DNA of 64,000 nucleotides from Pseudomonas sp. ML96 (GCF_000761545.1 NZ_JPMY01000021.1:30735-94734), one strand, 5' to 3'; shown: positions 8,026 through 18,926, numbered from the stretch's first letter. A program made the numbers and translations. The notes: a model not told the origin generated them from the sequence alone.

Positions 8026-9477
8026 TTAGCGCGGGAAGGCCGGCGGGTTGACCCCAGCCATGTCTTCCATCACGCGAACTACCTGGCAGCTGTAGCCGAA
8101 CTCGTTGTCGTACCACACGTACAGCACAACGCGGTTGTCGTTGGCGATGGTAGCTTCGGCATCGACCACACCGGCGTGGCGCGAACCGACGAAGTCGGTG
8201 GAAACCACTTCCTGCGACTGGACGAAGTCGATCTGCTTCTGCAGGTCGGAGTGCATGGCCATCTGGCGCAGGTACTCGTTGATCTCTTCGCGAGTAGTGG
8301 CCTTCTCCAGGTTCAGGTTGAGGATGGCCATGGAGACGTTCGGCGTCGGTACGCGGATGGCGTTGCCGGTCAGCTTGCCTTTCAGTACCGGCAGAGCCTT
8401 GGCGGCTGCAGTGGCGGCACCGGTCTCGGTGATCACCATGTTCAGCGCGGCGCTGCGGCCACGACGGCTGCCTTTGTGGAAGTTGTCGATCAGGTTCTGG
8501 TCGTTGGTGTACGAGTGAACGGTTTCGACGTGGCCGTTGACGATGCCGTACTGGTCATTCACGGCTTTCAGCACCGGCACGATGGCGTTGGTGGTGCAGG
8601 AAGCAGCGGAGATGATCTTGTCGTCAGCGGTGATTTCGCTGTGGTTGATGCCGTGCACGATGTTCTTCAGCGCGCCCTTGCCCGGTGCGGTCAGAACCAC
8701 GCGATCGACACCCGGGCAGGCCAGGTGCTGACCCAGGCCCTCGGCATCACGCCAGACGCCGGTGTTGTCGACCAGCAGGGCGTTCTTGATGCCGTACTGG
8801 GTGTAGTCGACTTCCTTCGGGTCCTTGGCATAGATCACCTGGATCAGGTTGCCGTTGGCAGTCAGGGTGTTGTTTTCTTCGTCGATGGTGATGGTGCCAT
8901 CGAACTTGCCGTGTACCGAGTCACGACGCAGCAGGCTGGCGCGCTTGACCAGGTCGTTGCTGGCGCCCTTACGGACGACGATGGCACGCAGACGCAGGCC
9001 GTCGCCACCACCGGTTTTCTCGATCAGGATGCGCGCCAGCAGGCGGCCGATGCGGCCGAAGCCGTACAGAACCACGTCGGTGCCTTCACGGGCAGCGCCA
9101 TTCTGCTTGCCAACCACGTCGGCCAGCTCGTCCTTGACGAACTGCTCGACGGCACGGCCATTGCCTTCGGTCTTGAACTTGCTGGCCATCTTACCCAGGT
9201 CCACGGAAGCGGCGCCCAGCTTGAGCTCGCTCATGGCCTTGAGGATCGGGAAGGTATCGTGCACCGACAGCTCGCTGCCTTCGTCAGCCAGGCGGTGACG
9301 GGCGAAGCGATGGGCTTTGAGGATGTCGATCACCGAACGGTTGATCAGACCACGGCCGTAGATCGAGGTCACCACGCTGTTGTTGCGGTAGAGCTGACCG
9401 ATCATAGGAATCATCGCTTCTGCGAGGGCTTCACGATCGATCCACTCACCGAGACACTGGTCGGGCTTCTGGGTCAC
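8026..9477 (-). CDS. Glyceraldehyde-3-phosphate dehydrogenase, long form with N-terminal extension
   Basis: Oxidises glyceraldehyde-3-phosphate to 1,3-bisphosphoglycerate or runs the reverse step. The NAD-binding motif VVLYGFGRIGRLLARIL and the active-site SAASCTTNAIVPVLK (Cys-294 by my numbering) are clear. The protein is 483 residues against about 330 for classical GapA, the excess being a roughly 125-residue N-terminal domain. This long form occurs in Pseudomonas (PA3001, from memory). I chose the GTG at 9477 because AAGG sits 9 nt upstream; a TTG six nt further up would be too close to that ribosome site. Confidence 0.9.
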   Translation of the reverse strand: MTQKPDQCLGEWIDREALAEAMIPMIGQLYRNNSVVTSIYGRGLINRSVIDILKAHRFARHRLADEGSELSVHDTFPILKAMSELKLGAASVDLGKMASKFKTEGNGRAVEQFVKDELADVVGKQNGAAREGTDVVLYGFGRIGRLLARILIEKTGGGDGLRLRAIVVRKGASNDLVKRASLLRRDSVHGKFDGTITIDEENNTLTANGNLIQVIYAKDPKEVDYTQYGIKNALLVDNTGVWRDAEGLGQHLACPGVDRVVLTAPGKGALKNIVHGINHSEITADDKIISAASCTTNAIVPVLKAVNDQYGIVNGHVETVHSYTNDQNLIDNFHKGSRRGRSAALNMVITETGAATAAAKALPVLKGKLTGNAIRVPTPNVSMAILNLNLEKATTREEINEYLRQMAMHSDLQKQIDFVQSQEVVSTDFVGSRHAGVVDAEATIANDNRVVLYVWYDNEFGYSCQVVRVMEDMAGVNPPAFPR

Positions 9478-9630
9478 GGGCAATTACCTTCCACATGTAG
9501 GGGCTGAAAAAAGGGGCTACATTATGACGGCGCCCACTGCGCTGAGCAATGTGCGCCCGTCGTAACTGACAGTGGATGCCTCGCCTCGTTACAATTGCCG
9601 CCTTCTTTTTCGCCTGGGGCCGCGACACCC

Positions 9631-12600
9631 GTGTCCGTACTGCACTTGCCGAAACTGCCGGGCGCCGCCGGCAAACAGCACTGGGGCAACCTGCCCGGCG
9701 CCGCGCTGAGCCTGGCCGTGGCCGAGGCGGCCAGCGCCGCCAAGCGCTTCACCCTGCTGCTGACCGCCGACAGCCAGAGCGCCGAGCGCCTGCAGGAAGA
9801 GCTGGCGTTCTTCGCCCCGGACCTGCCGGTACTGCACTTCCCAGACTGGGAAACCCTGCCCTACGACGTGTTTTCGCCGCACCAGGACATCATCTCCCAG
9901 CGTATTGCCACCCTCTATCGCCTGCCGGAGATCAAGCACGGTGTGCTGGTGGTGCCGATTGCCACCGCCCTGCACCGCCTGGCACCGACCCGCTTCCTGC
10001 TCGGCTCCGGCCTGCTGCTGGACGTCGGCCAGAAGCTCGACGTCGAGGAAATGCGCGCACGCCTGGAAGCCGCCGGCTACCGCTGCGTGGACACCGTCTA
10101 CGAGCACGGCGAGTTCGCCGTGCGCGGCGCGCTGATCGACCTGTTCCCCATGGGCAGCGACACGCCCTACCGCATCGACCTGTTCGACGACGAGATCGAG
10201 ACCCTGCGCACCTTCGACCCGGAGACCCAGCGCTCGGTGGACAAGGTGGAGTCGATCCGCCTGCTGCCGGCCCGCGAGTTCCCGCTGGAGAAGAAGGCCG
10301 TCACCGACTTCCGCGGGCGCTTCCGCGAGCGCTTCGACGTCGATTTCCGCCGCTGCCCGATCTACCAGGACCTCGCATCCGGCATCACCCCGGCCGGTAT
10401 CGAGTACTACCTGCCGCTGTTCTTCGAGGAAACCGGCACCCTGTTCGACTACCTGCCGGGCGACACCCAGGTGTTCTCCCTGCCGGGTATCGAGCAGGCC
10501 GCCGAGCAGTTCTGGACCGACGCACGCAACCGCTACGAGGACCGCCGCGTCGACCCCGAGCGCCCGCTGCTGCCGCCGGCCGACATCTTCCTGCCGGTAG
10601 AAGACTGCTTCGCCCGCCTGAAGAACTGGCCGCGCGTGGTAGTCAGCCAGGAAGATGTGGAAGTCGGCGTCGGCCGCGAGCGCTTCGACGCCCGCGCCCT
10701 GCCGGATCTGGCGATCCAGGCCAAGGCGACCGAGCCGCTGGCCGCCCTGCGCCGCTTTATCGAGGAATACCCGGGCCGCGTGCTGTTCAGCGCCGAGTCC
10801 GCCGGCCGCCGCGAGGTGCTGCTGGAACTGCTGGCGCGGCTCAAGCTCAAGCCCATCGAAGTGGCCGGCTGGAAGGAGTTCACTGACAGCCGCGAGCGCC
10901 TGGCCATCTGCATCGCCCCGCTGGACGAGGGTCTGCTGCTCGACAAGATCGCCCTGGTCGCCGAAAGCCCGCTGTTCGGCCAGAGGGTGATGCAACGCCG
11001 CCGCCGCGAGAAATCGCGCGATGGCGGCGACAACGTGATCAAGAACCTCACCGAGCTGCGCGAAGGCGCGCCGGTGGTGCATATCGACCACGGCGTCGGC
11101 CGCTACCTGGGCCTGGTGACCATGGAGTTCGACGGCCAGGCCGCCGAATTCCTCGCCCTGATGTACGCCGAGGAAGCCAAGCTCTACGTGCCGGTGGCCA
11201 GCCTGCACCTGATCGCCCGCTACACCGGCAGCGACGACGCCCTGGCGCCGCTGCATCGCCTCGGCTCGGAAACCTGGCAGAAGGCCAAGCGCAAGGCTGC
11301 CGAGCAGGTGCGCGATGTGGCCGCCGAGCTGCTCGACATCTACGCCCGCCGCGCCGCCCGCGAAGGCTATGCCTTCAAGGACCCGGCCGCCGACTACGCC
11401 ACCTTCAGCGCCGGCTTCCCCTTCGAGGAGACCCCGGACCAGCAGAACGCCATCGACGCCGTGCGTGAGGACATGCTCGCGGCCAAGCCGATGGATCGCC
11501 TGGTCTGCGGCGACGTCGGCTTTGGCAAAACCGAAGTGGCCATGCGCGCGGCCTTTATCGCCGTGCACAGCGGCCGCCAGGTGGCGGTGCTGGTACCGAC
11601 CACCCTGCTCGCCCAGCAGCACTACAACAGCTTCCGCGACCGCTTCGCCGACTGGCCGGTGACGGTCGAGGTGATGAGCCGCTTCAAGTCGGCCAAGGAA
11701 GTCAACGAGGCGGTGGCCAAGCTGGCCGAGGGCAAGATCGATATCGTCATCGGCACCCACAAACTGCTGCAGGACGATGTGCGCTTCAAGGACCTGGGCC
11801 TGTGCATCATCGACGAAGAGCACCGCTTCGGCGTGCGCCAGAAGGAGCAGCTCAAGGCCCTGCGCAGCGAAGTCGACATCCTCACCCTGACCGCCACACC
11901 GATCCCGCGCACGCTGAACATGGCGGTGTCGGGCATGCGCGACCTGTCGATCATCGCCACCCCGCCGGCACGCCGGCTGTCGGTACGCACCTTCGTCATG
12001 GAGCAGCACGACTCGGTGATCAAGGAGGCGCTGCTGCGCGAACTACTGCGCGGCGGCCAGGTGTACTACCTGCACAACGACGTGAAGACCATCGAGAAGT
12101 GCGCCGCCGACCTGGCCGCACTGGTGCCAGAGGCACGTATCGGTATCGGCCACGGGCAGATGCACGAGCGCGACCTGGAGCGCGTGATGAGCGACTTCTA
12201 CCACAAGCGCTTCAACGTGCTGATCGCCTCGACAATCATCGAGACCGGCATCGACGTGCCCAGCGCCAACACCATCCTCATCGAGCGCGCCGACAAGTTC
12301 GGCCTGGCCCAGCTGCACCAGTTGCGCGGCCGGGTCGGCCGTAGCCACCACCAGGCCTATGCCTACCTGCTCACGCCGCCACGCAAGGGCATGACCGAGG
12401 ACGCACAGAAGCGTCTGGAAGCCATCGCCAACGCCCAGGACCTGGGCGCCGGCTTCGTCCTGGCGACCCACGACCTGGAAATTCGTGGCGCCGGTGAGCT
12501 GCTCGGCGACGGCCAGAGCGGGCAAATCCAGGCGGTCGGCTTCACGCTCTACATGGAGATGCTCGAACGCGCGGTGAAAGCCATCCGCAAGGGCGAGCAA

Positions 12601-13062
12601 CCGAACCTGGAGCAGCCGCTGGGCGGCGGCGCCGAGATCAACCTGCGGGTGCCGGCGCTGATTCCCGACGACTATCTGCCGGATGTGCACAGCCGTCTGA
12701 TCCTCTACAAGCGCATCGCCAACGCCGCCGACGAAGACGGCCTGAAGGAGCTGCAGGTGGAGATGATCGACCGCTTCGGCCTACTGCCGGAGGCGACCAA
12801 GAACCTGATGCGTCTGACCCTGCTCAAGCTGCAGGCGGAGAAGCTCGGCATCAAGAAAGTCGACGCTGGCCCGCAAGGCGGCCGCATCGAGTTCGCCGCC
12901 GATACCAGCGTCGACCCACTGGTGCTGATCAAGCTGATCCAGAGCCAACCGAATCGCTATAAGTTCGAAGGCGCCACCCTGTTCAAATTCCAGGTGCCGA
13001 TGGAGCGCCCGGAAGAACGTTTCAATACCCTGGAGGCGCTGCTGGAGCGCCTCGCCCCGTAA
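9631..13062 (+). CDS. mfd: Transcription-repair coupling factor Mfd
   Basis: DNA translocase that removes stalled RNA polymerase and recruits UvrA. The 1143 residues (family about 1150) show the N-terminal UvrB-homology region, the RNAP-interaction region around VVHIDHGVGRYLGLVTME, and a RecG-type helicase core: GDVGFGKTEVAMRAA (Walker A), IIDEEHRFGVRQKE (DEEH box), TATPIPRTLNMA, TTIIETGIDVP-like motif VI segments and QLRGRVGRS. The GTG at 9631 (VSVLHLPKLPGAAGKQ) is preferred to a TTG 36 nt upstream because it matches the usual Mfd N-terminus. It is divergent from gap. Confidence 0.95.
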   Translation: MSVLHLPKLPGAAGKQHWGNLPGAALSLAVAEAASAAKRFTLLLTADSQSAERLQEELAFFAPDLPVLHFPDWETLPYDVFSPHQDIISQRIATLYRLPEIKHGVLVVPIATALHRLAPTRFLLGSGLLLDVGQKLDVEEMRARLEAAGYRCVDTVYEHGEFAVRGALIDLFPMGSDTPYRIDLFDDEIETLRTFDPETQRSVDKVESIRLLPAREFPLEKKAVTDFRGRFRERFDVDFRRCPIYQDLASGITPAGIEYYLPLFFEETGTLFDYLPGDTQVFSLPGIEQAAEQFWTDARNRYEDRRVDPERPLLPPADIFLPVEDCFARLKNWPRVVVSQEDVEVGVGRERFDARALPDLAIQAKATEPLAALRRFIEEYPGRVLFSAESAGRREVLLELLARLKLKPIEVAGWKEFTDSRERLAICIAPLDEGLLLDKIALVAESPLFGQRVMQRRRREKSRDGGDNVIKNLTELREGAPVVHIDHGVGRYLGLVTMEFDGQAAEFLALMYAEEAKLYVPVASLHLIARYTGSDDALAPLHRLGSETWQKAKRKAAEQVRDVAAELLDIYARRAAREGYAFKDPAADYATFSAGFPFEETPDQQNAIDAVREDMLAAKPMDRLVCGDVGFGKTEVAMRAAFIAVHSGRQVAVLVPTTLLAQQHYNSFRDRFADWPVTVEVMSRFKSAKEVNEAVAKLAEGKIDIVIGTHKLLQDDVRFKDLGLCIIDEEHRFGVRQKEQLKALRSEVDILTLTATPIPRTLNMAVSGMRDLSIIATPPARRLSVRTFVMEQHDSVIKEALLRELLRGGQVYYLHNDVKTIEKCAADLAALVPEARIGIGHGQMHERDLERVMSDFYHKRFNVLIASTIIETGIDVPSANTILIERADKFGLAQLHQLRGRVGRSHHQAYAYLLTPPRKGMTEDAQKRLEAIANAQDLGAGFVLATHDLEIRGAGELLGDGQSGQIQAVGFTLYMEMLERAVKAIRKGEQPNLEQPLGGGAEINLRVPALIPDDYLPDVHSRLILYKRIANAADEDGLKELQVEMIDRFGLLPEATKNLMRLTLLKLQAEKLGIKKVDAGPQGGRIEFAADTSVDPLVLIKLIQSQPNRYKFEGATLFKFQVPMERPEERFNTLEALLERLAP

Positions 13063-13082
13063 TACTTTTAAAGGACTGACCC

Positions 13083-13607
13083 ATGCGCGTGCTTCGCCCC
13101 CTCTTCCTGCTGCTCTGCCTGATGGCCCCGCAGGCCTTCGCCGACGGCCTGTTCCAGATCGAAGTCATCGTCTTCCGCCAGGGTGGCGAAGCACTTTCTA
13201 CCAGCCAGCCGGCCCCGGATGACTGGGCCGTGGGCGCCAACCCGATCGCCGACAACGAGCGCGGCACCGCACTGGACGGCGAGGCGGCCAAACTCAACCC
13301 GGGCAACGGCTACGAAGTGCTGCTGCACAAGGCCTGGGCGCAGAACCTCAGCGCCGTGCAGGACAAAGCCTCGCTGAGCACCGGCAACGAGCAGTTCGGC
13401 CACTTCCCGGTAGAGGGCGTGGTGACCCTGAGCGAACAGCAGCGCCTGGTCGACCTGCAGGCAGACTTCTGGATCAACCGCTTCGACAACGACGGCCTGC
13501 TCACCGGCAGCGAGCGCGTGCGGCAGAAGACCCGCCTCAAGCTGGGCGAGCTGACCTACCTGGACAACGGCAGCCTGGGCGTACTGGTGAAAGTCACCCA
13601 GCCCTGA
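13083..13607 (+). CDS. CsiV-family periplasmic protein
   Basis: 174 residues with signal peptide MRVLRPLFLLLCLMAPQAFA. The mature part starts with GLFQIEVIVFRQGG and ends with RLKLGELTYLDNGSLGVLVKVTQP, the pattern of the CsiV family. The founding member, in Vibrio, takes part in peptidoglycan-linked toxicity of D-amino acids; the role in Pseudomonas is not established. It lies 20 nt after mfd with an AAAGGA ribosome site, so it is probably co-transcribed. Confidence 0.75.
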   Translation: MRVLRPLFLLLCLMAPQAFADGLFQIEVIVFRQGGEALSTSQPAPDDWAVGANPIADNERGTALDGEAAKLNPGNGYEVLLHKAWAQNLSAVQDKASLSTGNEQFGHFPVEGVVTLSEQQRLVDLQADFWINRFDNDGLLTGSERVRQKTRLKLGELTYLDNGSLGVLVKVTQP

Positions 13608-13621
13608 TTGCACAGCTGCAC

Positions 13622-13649
13622 AAAAAAGCCCCGCAATGCGGGGCTTTTT
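13622..13649. terminator. Bidirectional terminator between csiV-like gene and mtnP
   Basis: AAAAAGCCCCGC-AAT-GCGGGGCTTTTT lies between two convergent genes. It has A and T tracts on both sides, so it can stop transcription from either direction. Confidence 0.88.
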
Positions 13650-13663
13650 CATCTGTGCTCGAA

Positions 13664-15422
<1,759 letters not shown>

Positions 15423-15432
15423 AGAAGCGTCC

Positions 15433-15957
15433 TTAAGCGAGATCGGCCGTCGCCCACTGCGGGCACGGCGCCTCGTCGATCATTACCGCGCAGTGCGGCG
15501 GTACAAGAGGGAAAAGATCTAGCAGGTCGGCGTTGCGCAGGCGCACGCAGCCGTGGGACAGCGGCACGCCCATGGGTTGGGTGTCCGGCGTGCCATGCAG
15601 ATAGATGTAGCGGCGGAAGGTGTCGACCTGGCCCAGGCGATTGACGCCTGGCTCGCATCCGCTGAGCCAGAGAATGCGGGTAAGAATCCAGTCGCGGCCG
15701 GGGAACTGTGTATCCAGCGCCTCGGACCAGACCTCGCCGGTCCAGCGCCGCCCGCGCAACACCGAGCCAAGCGGCAGGCCGTCACCGATCTTCGCGCGCA
15801 CCTGATGACGGCCACGCGGCGTACAGTTGGAGCCACTCTGCTCGCCAGCGCCATTCAATGCGGTGGATACCGGCAGGCGCAGACATAGCTGCCCGTCGGC
15901 GAAGCCGTACAGGCACTGGTCGGCAATGGAGATATGCAGGAAATCGAGTGGGCGCAT
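15433..15957 (-). CDS. L,D-transpeptidase, YkuD family
   Basis: Peptidoglycan cross-linking or lipoprotein-attaching transpeptidase family. The 174 residues end with the catalytic motif YIYLHGTPDTQPMG...PLSHGCVRLRNADLLDLF, which provides the His and the nucleophilic Cys (SHGC). There is no obvious signal peptide (MRPLDFLHISIADQCLYGF), so export is uncertain, although the family normally works in the periplasm. It lies directly upstream of nagZ. Confidence 0.88.
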   Translation of the reverse strand: MRPLDFLHISIADQCLYGFADGQLCLRLPVSTALNGAGEQSGSNCTPRGRHQVRAKIGDGLPLGSVLRGRRWTGEVWSEALDTQFPGRDWILTRILWLSGCEPGVNRLGQVDTFRRYIYLHGTPDTQPMGVPLSHGCVRLRNADLLDLFPLVPPHCAVMIDEAPCPQWATADLA

Positions 15958-15997
15958 GGGCCGCTAGCTTAGCCCATCGACCCACTCGGGCACAGCA

Positions 15998-16705
15998 TCA
16001 GACAGCCTTGGCGGCGACCTGAACCTTGCTGCGTGGCTTGAACTGGGCAGTGGCCAGCGCCTCGTCGCTCACACCACTCTCGGCACGCATGCCGGCGGCG
16101 AGGAACGGCACCATCAGACGCATCACCTGCTCGATCGAGGTATCCACGCCGAAATCGTTCTCCGCCATGCCACGCAGCGCCTTGATACCGGACATGCTGA
16201 ACGCTGCGGCGCCAAGCATGAAATGCACACGCCAGAAGATCTCCAGCGGCGGCAGCTTAGGTGCCACCTCATTGAGCAGCAGCATGTAGCGGCGGAAGAC
16301 CTTGCCGTACACCTCTTCCAGATACTTGCGCAGGTGCCCCTGGCTCTGGCTGAAGGCCAGGCCGAGCAGGCGCATGAAGATGGACAGGTCGTTGCCGCTG
16401 CGCGGCTTCACCGCCAGGGCCTGCTCCACCAGCATCTCCAGCAGCTCTTCCAGGCTGGGCTTGGCTTCCGGCTTGGCCTGACGGCGATCGAGCTCACGCT
16501 CGAGGCTGATACAGAACGGCCCGAGGAAACGCGAGAACACCGCCTGAATTAGCGCTTTCTTGGAGCCGAAATGGTAATTGACGGCCGCCAGGTTGACCCC
16601 GGCCTTGCTGGTGATCAGCCGCAGCGAAGTCTCGGCAAAGCCCTTCTCCGCAAACAGCTGCTCTGCAGCATCCAATATGCGCTCAACGGTTTCTGATTGA
16701 GCCAT
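15998..16705 (-). CDS. psrA: TetR-family fatty-acid-responsive regulator PsrA
   Basis: TetR regulator that in Pseudomonas represses fadBA-type beta-oxidation genes and its own gene, activates rpoS, and is released by long-chain fatty acids. The helix-turn-helix is ETSLRLITSKAGVNLAAVNYHFGSKKALIQAVF near the N-terminus. The ATG at 16705 (MAQSETVERIL) gives 235 residues, the normal length; upstream frame is open but covers the operators. Two PsrA-type palindromes lie 16-42 nt upstream of the start, implying autoregulation. fadBA lies 5 kb away in the same window. Confidence 0.93.
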   Translation of the reverse strand: MAQSETVERILDAAEQLFAEKGFAETSLRLITSKAGVNLAAVNYHFGSKKALIQAVFSRFLGPFCISLERELDRRQAKPEAKPSLEELLEMLVEQALAVKPRSGNDLSIFMRLLGLAFSQSQGHLRKYLEEVYGKVFRRYMLLLNEVAPKLPPLEIFWRVHFMLGAAAFSMSGIKALRGMAENDFGVDTSIEQVMRLMVPFLAAGMRAESGVSDEALATAQFKPRSKVQVAAKAV

Positions 16706-16720
16706 GACATCCTCGCCAGA

Positions 16721-16747
16721 CAAACACTTGTTTGAAACATACGTTTC
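16721..16747 (-). promoter_or_regulatory. Tandem PsrA operators upstream of psrA
   Basis: Two perfect palindromes, CAAACACTTGTTTG (16721-16734) and GAAACATACGTTTC (16734-16747), share one base and both fit the PsrA consensus G/C-AAAC-N2-4-GTTT-G/C. This is what is seen directly; PsrA binding and autoregulation follow from known PsrA biology. Confidence 0.85.
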
Positions 16748-16904
16748 AGAATATTGCCCTGTCAAGTCTGGCAGGACCAATCATGGCCGGCCGGTCACGC
16801 ATTTAACCATAGGCGAGACAGGCAAAAGCCGAGCCCACTGCGCCGAACGGCAGAAATGGCCGTTTTGCCTTAGATAGAAAAGAGGTGTTGCCAGAGACGA
16901 ATCA

Positions 16905-16939
16905 CTGTATATAATCACAGCAACTGTATAAACAGACAG
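16905..16939 (+). promoter_or_regulatory. Two LexA (SOS) boxes upstream of lexA
   Basis: CTGTATATAATCACAG (16905-16920) and CTGTATAAACAGACAG (16924-16939) both match CTG-N10-CAG with the TATA-rich core of gamma-proteobacterial LexA sites. The second ends 9 nt before the lexA start. The pair overlaps the expected core promoter, so binding should repress lexA-sulA. Confidence 0.93.
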
Positions 16940-16948
16940 ACCGCCAGC

Positions 16949-17560
16949 ATGCTCAAACTGACGCCGCGACAATCCGAAATCCTCGCCTTCATCAAACGCT
17001 GCCTGGAAGACAACGGCTATCCGCCGACCCGCGCCGAGATCGCCCAGGAGCTGGGCTTCAAATCGCCCAACGCCGCCGAGGAACACCTCAAAGCGCTGGC
17101 GCGAAAAGGCGCCATCGAGATGACCCCAGGCGCCTCCCGTGGCATTCGCATTCCCGGCTTCGAGCCCGCGACCAATGAAGAAGAAGGCCTGCCGGTGATC
17201 GGCCGGGTCGCCGCAGGCGCCCCTATCCTCGCTCAGCAGAACGTCGAGGACTCCTGCAAGATCAATCCGGAGTTCTTCCGCCCCAAGGCCGACTACCTGC
17301 TGCGTGTGCGCGGCATGAGCATGAAGGACATCGGCATCCTCGATGGCGACCTGCTGGCTGTGCACACCACTCGCGAAGTCCGTAACGGCCAGATAGTAGT
17401 GGCGCGCATCGACGACGAAGTCACCGTCAAACGCTTCCAGCGTGATGGCAACAAAGTCCTGCTGATAGCCGAAAACCCTGAGTTCGCCCCTATCGAGGTG
17501 AATCTGGAAGAACAGGACCTGGTAATCGAAGGCCTGAGTGTCGGCGTGATCCGCCGCTAA
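16949..17560 (+). CDS. lexA: SOS repressor LexA
   Basis: Represses SOS genes and cleaves itself when RecA is activated. The 203 residues have a winged helix-turn-helix ([26 protein letters not shown], about residues 25-50), the scissile Ala89-Gly90 bond in GRVAAGAP, the catalytic Ser124 in RGMSMKD and Lys161 in VKRF. All key residues are intact. Two LexA boxes precede it. It is followed by sulA after 17 nt. Confidence 0.97.
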   Translation: MLKLTPRQSEILAFIKRCLEDNGYPPTRAEIAQELGFKSPNAAEEHLKALARKGAIEMTPGASRGIRIPGFEPATNEEEGLPVIGRVAAGAPILAQQNVEDSCKINPEFFRPKADYLLRVRGMSMKDIGILDGDLLAVHTTREVRNGQIVVARIDDEVTVKRFQRDGNKVLLIAENPEFAPIEVNLEEQDLVIEGLSVGVIRR

Positions 17561-17577
17561 GCATCAAGGAGAGCTTC

Positions 17578-18045
17578 ATGCAGTTCCCGCAGTCGCTGAA
17601 TCGCTCGCAACTCCCGCTGTTTGAAGCCTTCCTCGGCGCCAGCCTTCCGCTGCTCGGTGAAGAACCCCAAGCCCCCTGGCTCGACGAACCCGAGCCGTTC
17701 AGTGAACTGCGTCTGTCAGGCTCGCTCGGCAACTGCCGCCATCTGCTCGGCCCGGTGCTGCGCGAGCTCAGCCGCAATCAGGATGCACGCTGGCTGACTC
17801 TGGTAGCCCCGCCAGCCTCCATCACCAATGCCTGGCTGCGCAGCCTCGGCCTCAACCTGGACCGGCTGCTCCTGCTGCAACCACGCGCAGGCCAGGATGC
17901 CGCGGAACTGGCGCGGGAAGCCCTGCGCCTGGGCAGAAGCCATACAGTAGTGAGCTGGATCAGCCTGCAATCCACTCAGCGCGCGAGCCTGACCAGCGCC
18001 GCGCGCCTGGGTTGCGCACAAAGCCTGAATATTCAGCTGGATTGA
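17578..18045 (+). CDS. sulA: SOS cell-division inhibitor SulA
   Basis: Inhibits FtsZ assembly during DNA damage. The 155-residue product follows lexA closely (AAGGAG ribosome site), as in other pseudomonads. It shows the SulA core LLGPVLRELSRNQDARWLTLVAPPASITNAWLRSLGLNLDRLLLLQP, which resembles the RecA-like fold of the family, and a C-terminal SHTVVSWIS. Sharing the lexA promoter makes it SOS-inducible. Confidence 0.9.
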   Translation: MQFPQSLNRSQLPLFEAFLGASLPLLGEEPQAPWLDEPEPFSELRLSGSLGNCRHLLGPVLRELSRNQDARWLTLVAPPASITNAWLRSLGLNLDRLLLLQPRAGQDAAELAREALRLGRSHTVVSWISLQSTQRASLTSAARLGCAQSLNIQLD

Positions 18046-18056
18046 AACTTGTGCCC

Positions 18057-18097
18057 CGGGACGGTCATCGTCCCGCATAAGAGCCTATTGCAGGCTC
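18057..18097 (+). terminator. Two hairpins after sulA
   Basis: CGGGACG-GTCAT-CGTCCCG (18057-18075) and GAGCCT-ATTGC-AGGCTC (18081-18097) lie between sulA and a convergent gene. Neither has a T tract, so any termination would be weak or Rho-assisted. Confidence 0.4.
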
Positions 18098-18104
18098 CCG
18101 CGAA

Positions 18105-18338
18105 TCAGTGCAGCACGCGTGGCTGCTCGTCCTGCTCCATCTCGCCTTCGGCCAGACGACCAGCCATCTGCACACCGACATTGAGCATGGCCTTGGCCAC
18201 CTCGACATGATGCCCCTGCAGGAAAGCCTTGGCGTCCGTCGAGAAGTCCAGAGTCACCAGCACTTCCTCATCTTCGGCGCGCCGCAGAATGATGCGCCCG
18301 TCAGGCAGTTCGACGATTTCGAGGAAGGAAGTGGACAT
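18105..18338 (-). CDS. Conserved small protein of unknown function
   Basis: 77 residues starting MSTSFLEIVELPDGRIILRRAEDEEVLVTLDF, a soluble, acidic, probably beta-rich N-terminus followed by a helix (KAFLQGHHVEVAKAMLNVGVQMAGRLAEG). The ATG at 18338 was chosen because AGGAGAC lies just upstream on the coding strand. A homologue is in the same place in P. aeruginosa, as I recall. No function is assigned. Confidence 0.7.
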   Translation of the reverse strand: MSTSFLEIVELPDGRIILRRAEDEEVLVTLDFSTDAKAFLQGHHVEVAKAMLNVGVQMAGRLAEGEMEQDEQPRVLH

Positions 18339-18407
18339 GAGGGTAGGTCTCCTAGCAGGCAGCCAGTGTAACAGCCATGGCGCTTGCGCCCTAGCCTGGC
18401 AAGCCAA

Positions 18408-18926
18408 TCAGCACTCGCTGAGCGACTCGCGGTAGCGCAGCACCAGTTGCTTGAGCTGCTGCCGCCAACTCTCCAGCTCCGCGTACCGCTGTGTCTCAGG
18501 TTCGTCCTCGACACTGACTGCACTGATCAGCGGCAGAGTTGGGTCGACCTTGGCGGTCTTGGGCGCCTGCGGCGGCTGGAACAGCTGCGCGTAGCCGGCA
18601 AGCAATTGCGCCAGCCAGCTTTCCGGCTGCTGAGCAATCTCCATCAGCTCGGCCAGCTCAGGAGTCGGCGAAGACTGCAGGACAGCCTGATTAAGCAGCA
18701 GCTCAACCCGTGGCGCGCCCATCTCCGCCAGCTTGTAGTAGCCGGCGACCTCATGGCACAGCCCCAGCACCGCACCGTAGAGGTGGAACAGCACGGCCTC
18801 GCGCTCGGACTGCATCAGAGCCTGGGCATTCATCGCCTCACCAGCCTCGGCCTTGCGCAGGCTCTCCAGGGCCAGGCCGGCGAAGAAGATCTTCTGGTTG
18901 GTGCGGGTATAGAGTTCGTGAGCCAT
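18408..18926 (-). CDS. Conserved hypothetical helical protein (possibly DUF6586)
   Basis: 172 residues, predicted all-helical and soluble, beginning MAHELYTRTNQKIFFAGLALESLRKAEAGEA and containing AVLFHLYGAVLGLCHEVAGYYKLAEMG. It looks like a Pseudomonas-specific family found next to topA. I recall the name DUF6586 for it but cannot verify this. No catalytic motif is seen. Confidence 0.65.
   Translation of the reverse strand: MAHELYTRTNQKIFFAGLALESLRKAEAGEAMNAQALMQSEREAVLFHLYGAVLGLCHEVAGYYKLAEMGAPRVELLLNQAVLQSSPTPELAELMEIAQQPESWLAQLLAGYAQLFQPPQAPKTAKVDPTLPLISAVSVEDEPETQRYAELESWRQQLKQLVLRYRESLSEC

Noticed and set aside
9589..12009. About 800-codon minus-strand frame across mfd
   Set aside because: Shadow of mfd: no domain, repetitive Ala/Gly/Leu/Gln/Val composition and no sensible start.
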